DNA from: Oceanospirillaceae bacterium
GTDB lineage: Bacteria > Pseudomonadota > Gammaproteobacteria > Pseudomonadales > Oceanobacteraceae
Direction of reading: 5' to 3'
Assembly: GCA_002724925.1 (NCBI GenBank)
Contig: PBQA01000013.1
Location: forward strand, 434,001-498,000
DNA: 64,000 bases
Position numbers and translations under genes: made by a program
Notes under the pieces: model-generated
Databases searched by the model: none
Told to the model about the DNA's origin: nothing
The model's input: only the letters and a program-made list of their open reading frames with translations
Part shown: piece after piece, positions 17,580-26,614 of the stretch
Layout: every line of letters begins with the position of its first letter
Position numbering within the stretch: position 1 is the first letter of the stretch

Positions 17580-18255
17580 CCTCGGTAATTACAATGCTCT
17601 GGTCGGAGGGATAGCGCCAGCGGATGTTCAGATCCCATAGACGCACGCCGTATTCCCGTTCAGGATCATGCGCCTGGTAGGCTGGGCGTGGGTCCTGAGC
17701 CAGGCACTCCTCAATAACAGCAATGACATTCTCGTTGAGTCTGGCGGCTTCTGTAGTCGCCTGTCGACGGGCTTCTTCGGACCAGCTCACAGTGAGCGGT
17801 TCTGGTGCTGAAGGCGCTATCGCATTTGTCGCATCAGGTACAGAGTCGGTGTAGGGCACGTAAGGTTTTATATCGACAATGGGGGTGCCGTCGAGAAGGT
17901 CTGCGCCCGAAACCAACAACGTGGTGCCTTCTATTTTCTCAATTTTGACCAGTGACTGGCCCAGTCCGTTGGGGCGGTGCGTACTGCGTGTCGCGAATAC
18001 CCCAATGCGCTGATTACCACCTAACCGTGGCGGACGGACACGCAGTGATTCCGGGCGGCTTCCAACACCATGAAAACAGAATATCAGCCAGATGTGCGAC
18101 ACCCGCTCCAACCCCTGTAGTGCTCCGGGGTCGTCAAACGGTGCCTGTAACTCTATCCAGGTGAGTACCGAAGGTGCCAGGCCGGGTTGACGAGGGATGG
18201 CAAACTTCTCTTTGTAAGGGGATCGGGCTAACGCCAGAATGTCTAAAGTGGGCAT
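17563..18255 (-). CDS. trmO: tRNA m6t6A37 N6-methyltransferase TrmO
   Basis: A 230-residue protein of the TsaA/YaeB family, which methylates t6A37 of tRNA-Thr using a beta-barrel SAM fold. The signature RSTHRPNGLGQSLV and the downstream LLDGTPIVDIKPYVPY are characteristic. The C-terminal domain (about residues 140-230) holds the WSEEARRQ and DPEREYG segments usual in full-length proteobacterial members. The 3' end overlaps the tpm 3' end by 17 bp. Confidence 0.9.
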   Translation of the reverse strand: MPTLDILALARSPYKEKFAIPRQPGLAPSVLTWIELQAPFDDPGALQGLERVSHIWLIFCFHGVGSRPESLRVRPPRLGGNQRIGVFATRSTHRPNGLGQSLVKIEKIEGTTLLVSGADLLDGTPIVDIKPYVPYTDSVPDATNAIAPSAPEPLTVSWSEEARRQATTEAARLNENVIAVIEECLAQDPRPAYQAHDPEREYGVRLWDLNIRWRYPSDQSIVITEVSPLA

Positions 18256-18430
18256 ATAGGTCTCCGTTGGCGACTGGCAGTATACCGCTTTGGCGTGAGT
18301 GACGGGACTTCCCCCGGTAGCTGGCTCTTGTGGATACTCCTTTAATCGGTGAATTGCGTTATCATCAAGCCCGGACAGTAGTTTGTCCCTCTGAAATTTT
18401 TGTTGATTGAATAGTTAAGGATCAGAACCT

Positions 18431-19471
18431 ATGAGTGGTTTGCAGGATCGAGTACAGGATACGAAAGAGCGCTTTCAGGACTGGATGGCAGATCGAAAGG
18501 ACGCCAAAGGTGGTTCCGGACGTCTGATCGTCTGGCTGGTGGTGTTATATCTTCTGGTTGCGCTGGTAGTAGGTATGTTCTGGTCGCAGGAGCCGGAGAC
18601 ATTTAACGTACAGGCGTCAGCGAATACGCGGGCAGAAGAAATGGGTGTTCAGCCAGTTCGTGGCTTCACCACTACCGCTACCCTGATGAAGATCACCGAA
18701 ACCATGCTTTACAAGCCGGGTGGCTATCTTTCGAACGATATTTTCCCGCCGGGGGTGTGGCTGGATAACATTCCTAGCTGGGAGTTTGGTGTACTGGTTC
18801 AGGTACGTGACTTCTCCCGTGCACTGCGCAAAGACTTCAGCCGCTCGCAGAGTCAGTCGACGGAAGATAAAGATCTGGAAATTGCTGAGCCGCAGCTGCA
18901 TTTTGACGGTAACAGCTGGTTGGTCCCTGATTCCGAGGGTGAATACAAGCGTGGCCTCGAAGCTCTGCAGTCTTACCTGACCCGCTTGTCTGATCCAAAT
19001 GAGCCGACGGCGCAGTTCTACGCACGTGCGGACAATCTGCGTCAGTGGTTGCTGGATGTTGAAACCCGCCTGGGTAGCCTCTCTCAGCGTCTGAGCGCAT
19101 CGGTAGGCCAGCGTCGTCTCAATGAAGATACAGGCGCGACTCCTCTCCCTTCAGAGGAAGAGGTAAGAACTCCGTGGACTGAGGTTGACGATGTGTTCTA
19201 CGAAGCGCGCGGCACTTCATGGGCGCTTCTGCACCTTATGCGTGCTATCGAGGTAGATTTCCAGGAGGTTCTGGAGAAGAAGAACGCGTTGGTTGGTCTA
19301 CGTCAGACCATCCGCGAACTGGAGGCTACACAGGAAGCACTCTGGTCTCCAGTGGTACTGAATGGCAGTGGGTTCGGTGTTTTCGCTAACCACTCGCTGG
19401 TACTCGCGTCTTATATCTCCCGAGCTAATGCGGCGATTCTTGACCTTCGTGAGCTGCTTGCTCAGGGTTAA
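18431..19471 (+). CDS. DUF2333 family protein
   Basis: A 346-residue protein with a charged N-terminus, one membrane helix at about residues 29-50 (LIVWLVVLYLLVALVVGMFW) and a large soluble, probably periplasmic domain rich in helices (RDFSRALRKDFSRSQSQS, YLTRLSDPNEPTAQF). It matches the DUF2333 group of gammaproteobacterial inner-membrane proteins, which has no known activity. A terminator follows it directly. Single gene. Confidence 0.75.
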   Translation: MSGLQDRVQDTKERFQDWMADRKDAKGGSGRLIVWLVVLYLLVALVVGMFWSQEPETFNVQASANTRAEEMGVQPVRGFTTTATLMKITETMLYKPGGYLSNDIFPPGVWLDNIPSWEFGVLVQVRDFSRALRKDFSRSQSQSTEDKDLEIAEPQLHFDGNSWLVPDSEGEYKRGLEALQSYLTRLSDPNEPTAQFYARADNLRQWLLDVETRLGSLSQRLSASVGQRRLNEDTGATPLPSEEEVRTPWTEVDDVFYEARGTSWALLHLMRAIEVDFQEVLEKKNALVGLRQTIRELEATQEALWSPVVLNGSGFGVFANHSLVLASYISRANAAILDLRELLAQG

Positions 19472-19484
19472 TTGCTGACCTCTA

Positions 19485-19517
19485 CAGATGCCGCACGCCT
19501 TGCGGCATCTGTTCTTT
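19485..19517 (+). terminator. Intrinsic terminator after the DUF2333 gene
   Basis: CAGATGCCGCA and TGCGGCATCTG form a perfect 11-bp stem around CGCCT, followed by TTCTTT. It isolates the downstream cluster from read-through. Confidence 0.88.
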
Positions 19518-19683
19518 ACTCTCCCAAAAAGTAAGAACTCTTCTACATTTCAATAAGACACATGGCGCATTTACGTTTTGTTGTCTGGTTTTGTTGGCCT
19601 GTTTGTGCATAACTATGTGCTAGGTGGCCCTTTCTGCCTTGACGGAAGGGAATCACGATTGTCCCGGATTTGGACCTTCAACA

Positions 19684-22600
19684 TTGAAAGCACTCATAAC
19701 AATAATTACGAGCGCGTGTTTACTGGTTGCCTGTGGAGGTGGCTCTGGAACGTCAGACGATACTCCAGCTCCGCCGGATACCGCACCAGCTACGCCAGAA
19801 GAAACCGTAGATACCGACGATGATGGTATTCCTGATTCTCAGGATGACGACATCGATGGGGATGGCGTGCGCAACGCCGAAGACGCTTTTGTATTTGACG
19901 CCGGCGAATGGGCGGATAGCGACTTTGATGGCATCGGTAACAATGCCGACGCAGACGATGATAATGACGGTTACTCCGATAGTGATGAAGTCGCGGCTGG
20001 CTCTGCCCCCTTGGATGCGAGCGATACGCCGGCAGATCTCGACGGCGACTTTATCCCTGACGTTCTTGATGACGATATAGACGGCGACGGTGTTCTGAAT
20101 GATTTAGACGCCTACCCTTACGATCCAGAAAGGAGTGAGCCTGATGTTGTTACTGAGCCTACCGAACTGGACACTGAACTTCTGGCGCTTATCGCTGACA
20201 TTGGGTTTGATCCTTCCGAGCTGACAGATCGTATAGTCCCTCAGCCGGGAGATGCGTTGGTCGAGCTGGGTAAGGAGCTGTTTTTCTCCAGATCTCTCAG
20301 CTTTGGTGATGATGTTGCCTGTGCGAGTTGCCACGACCCGAGACTTGCTGGAACCGATAATCTCAGTTTGCCCGTCGGCGTTGGCGCTCATAATCCGCTG
20401 ATTGTCGGGCCTGGGCGCCGACATGATGGGAACTACTACATCGACCCTAAAGCTGACTTTGGTCCGAACGTACCTCGCAATAGTCCGACGACCTTTAATA
20501 TTGCTTTCTATGACCGAGCTATGTTCTGGGATGGGCGTATTGAAACCATCGAGTACGATCCGGGAGACCTTTACTACGTAGGTGTCGATACTGGTGCCCC
20601 GAATGGTGAAGGTCAGTTGATGCGAACACCGGACAGCCAGTTCCGTGGACCAGATAACAAGGCTGGTCCCAACCTGACTGCTGCTCAGGCACGCTTTCCG
20701 GTAACTTCTGTGGTTGAAATGCGCGGCTTTGATCCTGCCGCAGGTCTTACCTCATACGATACTCGTGATCTGATTGCAGAAAAATTGCTTGATCGTGGTT
20801 GGGAAGGATACTTCCGCGATGCCTTCAACGATTACATTAGTCTTGATAGAAAGCTGATCACTTATGACCGCATAGCGATGGCACTTGGCGAGTATCAGCG
20901 CTCGCAGGTTGCACTGGATTATCCGTTCTCGCGTTATGTTGACGGTGACATTAATGCGATTTCTGAAGAGGCAAAAGAAGGTGCGCTACTCTTCTTTGGC
21001 GAGGGTAAATGTTTCGGCTGTCATGCAGGTGCTAAGTTTTCCGATGAGCAATTTTATCCCTTGGCAACGCCACAGATAGGGCGTGGTAAAAATGTCTTTT
21101 CTCAGGACTTTGGTCGCTATAACACGGTACCGGATGTATCAGATAAATTCGCTTTCCGTACTCCCAGTTTGATTAATGCCGAGCTCACATTCCCCTATAT
21201 GCATGCCGGCTCTATCGCGACACTGGAAGAGGCCATACGTTGGCATTTCGATCCGGTAGCACAACTTGAAGGGTATGATTATAGCCTTGATCATCTTGCC
21301 CAGTTTGCTGGCCTCAATATTAATACAAGCGGCCACCAGGCTCAGGTTCCGGCAATTTCTGCGGCTTATCAGCAATGGCGCTCCAATAAGTCACGTAGAT
21401 ACAATCGTGTACCCAGTGTCGTCTCGAGCGAGAAAGTCTCACAGTATGCGGCCTTTATTCGGAGCTTGACTGCCGATTGTCTGAAAAGCAGCGTTTGCGT
21501 CGAACAATGGATGCCAGATTACACATCGGTCGACCCCGATGGGTTCCGGCTTGAACCAGAGTTCTCCTTCTTCGATAACACTGCTGTTTTTGACGTATTT
21601 CCTCCTGCTCCAGGAGAATCAGTTGCCCCAGTCTTTCCTGATCTTTCTGAGATAGAGCCAGCTAATATATCGTCCTGTGTGGCAATGGATGTGGATAGTC
21701 GCCCGGAAATTGATCTTTCTGTTGGCTTCAGAAAAGTAGTCCTTTCCGGGTTGAATGAGTCACACAGAGTTGGGCCAGAAATACTCGACGATATTGTCAG
21801 TACTGCGGAAGTTGCCCTGGTGATAGGTTCTATCGCTTCCGCAGATATTGATGGTGATTGTGATTTTGATCTCGCCATTGGACTTGGTAAAGAGAAAGGT
21901 ATTCAGATATATCTCAATGAGAACGGACGTTTTGAAAAAGCACCGGATAATATGGGTATCGATAGTAGAGGTGATATTGCTGCTTTCTCTATGACTGATA
22001 TCAATGGTGATGGTTGGCCGGACCTGCTGGTCGGTCATGTATACGAGCCGGACAGTAAGTTATGGTTGAACAATGGTGGTGATGGTTTTCTTCGGGTAAC
22101 TCAGTTTGGCCATGATACGGTGCGCACAACTCATAACTCGACTTTTGCTGATATCGATAACGATGGTGATCTGGATATATTCAGTCACAACTGGGACTTT
22201 ATGCGCACGGCAGAAGAAATCCATATCTGGAAGAATGATGGCCGGGGCTTGTTTGAGCCCTGGCAGGATGACGTTGTTTACGGCGCATTTGGCGATCGGG
22301 ATTATACCTTTGCTGCTAACTTCGCGGATGTGAATAAAGACGGTAATCTGGATATCCTGGTTGCTGCAGATTTTCAGCGCTCTCAAGTCTTTCAAGGGGC
22401 TGATTCTGGGACATTTTTCAATGCGACCCGAGCCAGTGATATAAAAGACTACAATGCGATGGGGGCTGCTGTAGGAGATATTGACAACGATCAGGATCTT
22501 GACTGGTTTGTTACCAATATACAGTTTCCGATCGCGGGTTATGCTCCCTTTGTTAATCGGATGTATTTGAATGAGTCAAGTGAAGGCGGTGATATTCAAA

Positions 22601-23472
22601 TGAACGAGGTTGCTGCACATGTTGGTGTCGAGGATGGCCTTTGGGCATGGGGTACCTGCATGAAAGATTTTGACAATGATGGTTGGTTAGATATCTTTCA
22701 TGTAAATGGGTTCGGCTATGCTAATAACACCTTTGAGCATCCGTTGTTCGAAGTACTCTCGTGGCTTGGAATTACCGGAGTCTATGACCTAGTGGATTCC
22801 AATGTTGGTGGGCTAGTCAGTTCTCTTTACGGCTATTTCGGTGGCTTTACGCAAGTGAACGAAAGGCTCGGAAATGGTTACCTAAATGAAAGCCAGTTCA
22901 TGTCAGAGCTGGAAGCACTCATCCAGTCATCGAAAGAGCTCAATGAAAGGCTGGGTGAGGAGACTTACGCTCTTGAATATTTTTATGGCACGCCAGCCCG
23001 GTTGTTTATGAATAATCAGGATGGCACCTTCCGTGAGGAAGCTGCATTGCGTCATATTGATGATACTGGTGAAGGCCGGGGAATTGTCTGTAATGACTTT
23101 GATCGAGATGGCGATATCGACATCGTAATTATGAACCACAGTGGATTTCCATCGTATTATGAAAATCACTTCCGTCGTTTAATTACTGCGGACGACAACT
23201 TCCTGAATGTAAGACTTCGTGGTGTTGGAGGTAATCAGTCCGCTTACGGTGCCAAGGTCTATGCGACCAGTGAAACACTCAACCAGTACCGGGAAATGCG
23301 TTTTGAGAATAATTACATGTCCAATAATGCACCAGAACTCCACTTCGGCTTAGCAGGCGATAACGCTGTCAGCGAACTGCGAGTAGAGTGGCCAGATGGT
23401 GAAGTGACAATTGTCAGCGACGTTCCCGCCAATCAGTTTATGGTTATTGAGCACCCGTCGTACAACGACTGA
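19684..23472 (+). CDS. Lipoprotein fusion: Ca-binding repeats, di-heme peroxidase, FG-GAP and UnbV
   Basis: A protein of 1262 residues from the TTG at 19684, which gives a clean lipoprotein signal (KALITIITSACLLVACGGG, cysteine at about 17); a GTG at 19624 would add 20 residues ahead of it. Residues 42-150 hold six thrombospondin-3-like DxDxDG calcium-binding repeats. Residues 170-620 are a MauG/cytochrome c peroxidase domain with two CxxCH heme sites (CASCH 213-217, CFGCH 443-447). Seven FG-GAP/VCBS-type DxNxDGxxD repeats follow (about 720-1150), and an ASPIC/UnbV module ends the protein (about 1178-1255). It is probably surface-exposed or periplasm-facing on the outer membrane, and redox active. 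First gene of the TonB2 cluster. Confidence 0.82.
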   Translation: MKALITIITSACLLVACGGGSGTSDDTPAPPDTAPATPEETVDTDDDGIPDSQDDDIDGDGVRNAEDAFVFDAGEWADSDFDGIGNNADADDDNDGYSDSDEVAAGSAPLDASDTPADLDGDFIPDVLDDDIDGDGVLNDLDAYPYDPERSEPDVVTEPTELDTELLALIADIGFDPSELTDRIVPQPGDALVELGKELFFSRSLSFGDDVACASCHDPRLAGTDNLSLPVGVGAHNPLIVGPGRRHDGNYYIDPKADFGPNVPRNSPTTFNIAFYDRAMFWDGRIETIEYDPGDLYYVGVDTGAPNGEGQLMRTPDSQFRGPDNKAGPNLTAAQARFPVTSVVEMRGFDPAAGLTSYDTRDLIAEKLLDRGWEGYFRDAFNDYISLDRKLITYDRIAMALGEYQRSQVALDYPFSRYVDGDINAISEEAKEGALLFFGEGKCFGCHAGAKFSDEQFYPLATPQIGRGKNVFSQDFGRYNTVPDVSDKFAFRTPSLINAELTFPYMHAGSIATLEEAIRWHFDPVAQLEGYDYSLDHLAQFAGLNINTSGHQAQVPAISAAYQQWRSNKSRRYNRVPSVVSSEKVSQYAAFIRSLTADCLKSSVCVEQWMPDYTSVDPDGFRLEPEFSFFDNTAVFDVFPPAPGESVAPVFPDLSEIEPANISSCVAMDVDSRPEIDLSVGFRKVVLSGLNESHRVGPEILDDIVSTAEVALVIGSIASADIDGDCDFDLAIGLGKEKGIQIYLNENGRFEKAPDNMGIDSRGDIAAFSMTDINGDGWPDLLVGHVYEPDSKLWLNNGGDGFLRVTQFGHDTVRTTHNSTFADIDNDGDLDIFSHNWDFMRTAEEIHIWKNDGRGLFEPWQDDVVYGAFGDRDYTFAANFADVNKDGNLDILVAADFQRSQVFQGADSGTFFNATRASDIKDYNAMGAAVGDIDNDQDLDWFVTNIQFPIAGYAPFVNRMYLNESSEGGDIQMNEVAAHVGVEDGLWAWGTCMKDFDNDGWLDIFHVNGFGYANNTFEHPLFEVLSWLGITGVYDLVDSNVGGLVSSLYGYFGGFTQVNERLGNGYLNESQFMSELEALIQSSKELNERLGEETYALEYFYGTPARLFMNNQDGTFREEAALRHIDDTGEGRGIVCNDFDRDGDIDIVIMNHSGFPSYYENHFRRLITADDNFLNVRLRGVGGNQSAYGAKVYATSETLNQYREMRFENNYMSNNAPELHFGLAGDNAVSELRVEWPDGEVTIVSDVPANQFMVIEHPSYND

Positions 23473-23484
23473 CATGTAACAAAT

Positions 23485-23502
23485 CCTTCATAAAGCTGTA
23501 GT
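23485..23502 (+). promoter_or_regulatory. Weak PhoB-box-like repeat upstream of the receptor gene
   Basis: CCTTCAT-AAAG-CTGTAGT has the 7-4-7 layout of Pho boxes and matches 10 of 14 positions of the CTGTCAT half-sites. Weakest of the three in this cluster. Confidence 0.28.
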
Positions 23503-23525
23503 AAATTCGCCTCCGTTTCATTCTC

Positions 23526-23556
23526 GGGGGCGTGCGCCCCCAGTAATTACCGGGGG
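23526..23556 (+). promoter_or_regulatory. Leader hairpins that could hide the receptor ribosome-binding site
   Basis: GGGGGCG (23526-23532) pairs perfectly with CGCCCCC (23535-23541). The same CCCCC can instead pair with GGGGG at 23552-23556, which lies 5-9 bases before the ATG and serves as the ribosome-binding region. The two pairings exclude each other, so the leader could switch between open and closed states. The first hairpin has a 2-base loop, so its stem would lose a pair or two in RNA. Confidence 0.45.
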
Positions 23557-23560
23557 AATC

Positions 23561-26530
23561 ATGAGTTTTAAGCGCCTCATCAGTACGGCCGCGATCACCA
23601 GTAGTTTCTGCTTCGCTCCAGCGCATGCAGCAGAAGTTGTCTTTTACATCACCGAAGATGGCAGCGCGGCGGACGCCGTGTCGGTCGCTGTTAATGGCCA
23701 ACGTCAGATAGTCAACCCTCAGGGCTTTGTAACCTTTGAACTGCCTGCCGATAGTTACACTGCAGAACTATCGCAATACGGTGCCTGGGTAGGAGAGGCT
23801 GATTTCACCCTCGAAAATGACGACTCTTCAGAAGACGTATTTGTTGAGATTTTAGGTGGTGAAGCCATTGCTGAAACCAGCTCGTCTGACGCCGCTGGCG
23901 GTGTAATCAAAGGTCAGTTGATATCCAACGAGACTGGTGGCCCAGTATCAGGTGCTCGTGTATCTGCGGCGGGTACAGACCTTGGGGTGATCACTGACGA
24001 TGATGGCAGCTTCTCACTCGAGTTACCGCGCGGTAACTACACTCTGACTGTTGCTCACCCAAGCTATCAGAGAGCTGAACTTAACGTAAACAGCATGCCC
24101 GGCGTGCCGGTTGATCTGAATGTTGAAGTCGGGATGTCCGGGAATGGCGTTATTGAAGAGGTCGTGGCCGTTGGTACTTATGTTGCTGATTCTGCAACCA
24201 GTCAGGAACGTGATGCCAGCGCTGTCCTGGATTCGATTGGCGCGGAGCAGATGTCTCAGTTTGGTGACTCCAGTGCGGCGTCCGCGCTAAAGCGTGTTGC
24301 TGGCGTGGCCGTTGTTGGTGGTCAGTTTGCAGTCGTTAGGGGTCTTCAGGGGCGTTATATATCTTCTACCTTGAACGGCGGTTTGATGCCAAGTACAGAT
24401 CCACTTCGTCGTGATGTTCCACTGGATCTTTTTCCGGCCAATGTTCTTGGCGGTATCAATATTCAGAAATCATATACACCTGAGCTTCCGGGAGACACAA
24501 CGGGTGGCATCATTATGATGACCACCAAGGATCTTCCTGACGGACCGGTGAATAAGATAAAGGGCTCTCTTGGCGTCAATATGCGGACTACCTTCAGTGA
24601 TGTTGCGTATTACGATGGTTCAGAGACTGACTGGATGGGCGTTGATGACGGAACGCGAGATCTGCCAGCTGCTTACGCTGCAATATCTAACAATGGTGAA
24701 GACGCTATTGAAGTTTGTACCTTCGACCCTGAAATCTGTACCAGCCCTGAAGATGCAACGAAGGCTTTTAATTCATTCGACCACAACTTCGCTGTAAAGA
24801 ATGTACAAGCAAAACCAGAGAAAAGTATTGCATATCAAATCGGCACACTGAGAGATATTGGCCCTGGGGATCTGGGCTATTACGCAGCGCTACAGTACAA
24901 GGATAAGTGGACGGCCAGGCATGATGCAGAGGTTGATGACCTCGGTGTCGTGGGTACCTATGAAAGGACCAAGCGGAATATAGATGCGACAGGTTACTTT
25001 GTCGTGGGGTATGAAGACGAAAATATGGTGTTGAACAGTAAGACAACCTTACTACGAAATACTGAAAATACTATTAAAGTTGCACAGCTTTTAGATGTCG
25101 ATGAAGAGCAGCCTCAGGATGAAGTAATCTTGCAATGGGTTGAGCGACAGTTTCTGGCTCAGCACTTTCTCGGAGAGTACTACTTCGATCAGAAAAACAG
25201 TCTGGATTGGCGTATAAACCTGGGCCAGACGAAACGTAATGAGCCAGATCGCCGTACCTACCAATACCTTGCAGGTAATCTCAGTAACTCGACCGTAGAG
25301 CGACGCTTCTCTGAGTTGGTCGAAGATTCGCTGGATATTGGCTTTGACTATAAGTACGAAACCAACCTTTCTGCAGAGACACTGTTAAAACTTAAATTTG
25401 GTGCTATGGCATCAGAAAAGGAACGGGAGGTCACTCTGGTTCGTGTAGGTATGGATGCTAACCCTGCAAGTGGTATCGACTTTTCTTCTGGAATTGAAGA
25501 GATAATAAATGATGAGAATGTCGATGATGGGTTCGTACGGTATCAGTCCAGAACAGCAGCAACTGATAGCTACACAGCGACTGACTCTGTTACTGCTTAT
25601 TACGGTTCTTTCGGATTGGACTTCTATTCCTTGCAGTTGCTAGCAGGTGCAAGGTCGGAAACCTCAGAGCAGACTCTGACTTACCCTAATAGCAATAGCG
25701 ATGAGAGTTCATTATCGTCTACCAATCTTCTGCCAATGTTTTCCCTGAACTATCAGGCTATGGAAGATCTTCAGTTCCGCTTTGCTGCAAGTCAGACAAT
25801 ATCGCGCCCTGGGCTAACTGAGCGATCTCTTTCTGTGCAGTTTGATCCGGATACTGACGAAGCGATCATCGGTAATCCAGACCTTGTGATTTCTGAAATA
25901 ACAAACATTGATGTCAGAAGTGAATACTACTTTTCTGAATCAGAAAGTATGAGTCTTGCCTACTTTACTAAAGATATAACTGCGCCAATTGAGCGAACTA
26001 TCCCTGACGGTTCGGGATCTGCTGCACGCGGTGTTACTTTCCGGAATGAAGACAGTGCTGCCGTCAGTGGTATTGAGTTTGATATCCGAAAGAATTTCAT
26101 TGAGACCATTTATGGCAGTGCTTTCGTTGCGGGCAACCTTGCATTGATCGATGCAGAAGTAACCTTGAGTGAGGAAAGTGCTCGCTTCGAAGGGCGAGAT
26201 AGCAGACGCCTGCAGGGACAGAGTGAAACGCTGGCGAACGTACAGCTAGGCTTTGATGGAGAAGAGTACGGTCACTCTCTCACTCTTTTGGTGAATTACG
26301 CTGGTGATCGTATCTATAAATCTGCTCGGAGTATTGAGCCTGAATTTGAAGAGGCGAGAACTGTCGTTGACCTGGTTTATAAATGGGAACCTTCGGAGCG
26401 TCTTGAGTTGAGTGCGAAAGCCGGAAATATCACAGACTCTGCAGTGAAATTTAGTCGCAATGACGAAATTACTGAACAGTACTACGAAGGTACGACTGCT
26501 AGCCTGAGCTTCTCTTACAGTTTCGAATAA
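23561..26530 (+). CDS. TonB-dependent outer-membrane receptor with two carboxypeptidase-like domains
   Basis: A 989-residue precursor with a signal peptide ending at AHA (residues 22-24). Two CarboxypepD-regulatory-like beta-sandwich domains follow (about residues 26-110 and 118-190; the second is GQLISNETGGPVSGARV). The plug domain (about 205-330) carries ALKRVAGVAVVGGQFAVVRG and GIIMMTT. The remaining 650 residues form a beta-barrel ending in LSFSYSFE, the usual aromatic C-terminal strand. It imports, or signals from, a ligand across the outer membrane using TonB. The ligand is unknown. It lies between two lipoprotein genes and just upstream of a complete TonB2 energiser, which is its likely partner. 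Confidence 0.9.
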   Translation: MSFKRLISTAAITSSFCFAPAHAAEVVFYITEDGSAADAVSVAVNGQRQIVNPQGFVTFELPADSYTAELSQYGAWVGEADFTLENDDSSEDVFVEILGGEAIAETSSSDAAGGVIKGQLISNETGGPVSGARVSAAGTDLGVITDDDGSFSLELPRGNYTLTVAHPSYQRAELNVNSMPGVPVDLNVEVGMSGNGVIEEVVAVGTYVADSATSQERDASAVLDSIGAEQMSQFGDSSAASALKRVAGVAVVGGQFAVVRGLQGRYISSTLNGGLMPSTDPLRRDVPLDLFPANVLGGINIQKSYTPELPGDTTGGIIMMTTKDLPDGPVNKIKGSLGVNMRTTFSDVAYYDGSETDWMGVDDGTRDLPAAYAAISNNGEDAIEVCTFDPEICTSPEDATKAFNSFDHNFAVKNVQAKPEKSIAYQIGTLRDIGPGDLGYYAALQYKDKWTARHDAEVDDLGVVGTYERTKRNIDATGYFVVGYEDENMVLNSKTTLLRNTENTIKVAQLLDVDEEQPQDEVILQWVERQFLAQHFLGEYYFDQKNSLDWRINLGQTKRNEPDRRTYQYLAGNLSNSTVERRFSELVEDSLDIGFDYKYETNLSAETLLKLKFGAMASEKEREVTLVRVGMDANPASGIDFSSGIEEIINDENVDDGFVRYQSRTAATDSYTATDSVTAYYGSFGLDFYSLQLLAGARSETSEQTLTYPNSNSDESSLSSTNLLPMFSLNYQAMEDLQFRFAASQTISRPGLTERSLSVQFDPDTDEAIIGNPDLVISEITNIDVRSEYYFSESESMSLAYFTKDITAPIERTIPDGSGSAARGVTFRNEDSAAVSGIEFDIRKNFIETIYGSAFVAGNLALIDAEVTLSEESARFEGRDSRRLQGQSETLANVQLGFDGEEYGHSLTLLVNYAGDRIYKSARSIEPEFEEARTVVDLVYKWEPSERLELSAKAGNITDSAVKFSRNDEITEQYYEGTTASLSFSYSFE

Positions 26531-26542
26531 TAAACTAATCCT

Positions 26543-26560
26543 TTGTAATTTAAGTGTCAT
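26543..26560 (+). promoter_or_regulatory. PhoB-box-like repeat upstream of the beta-helix lipoprotein gene
   Basis: TTGTAAT-TTAA-GTGTCAT: two 7-base half-sites separated by 4 A/T bases, matching 11 of 14 positions of CTGTCAT repeats. It lies 54 bp before the start codon. Confidence 0.4.
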
Positions 26561-26614
26561 AAAACGCGGTTAGTCTTTGCCGCGTTGATTTAATAAACCT
26601 TTGAGAGAACAGCT

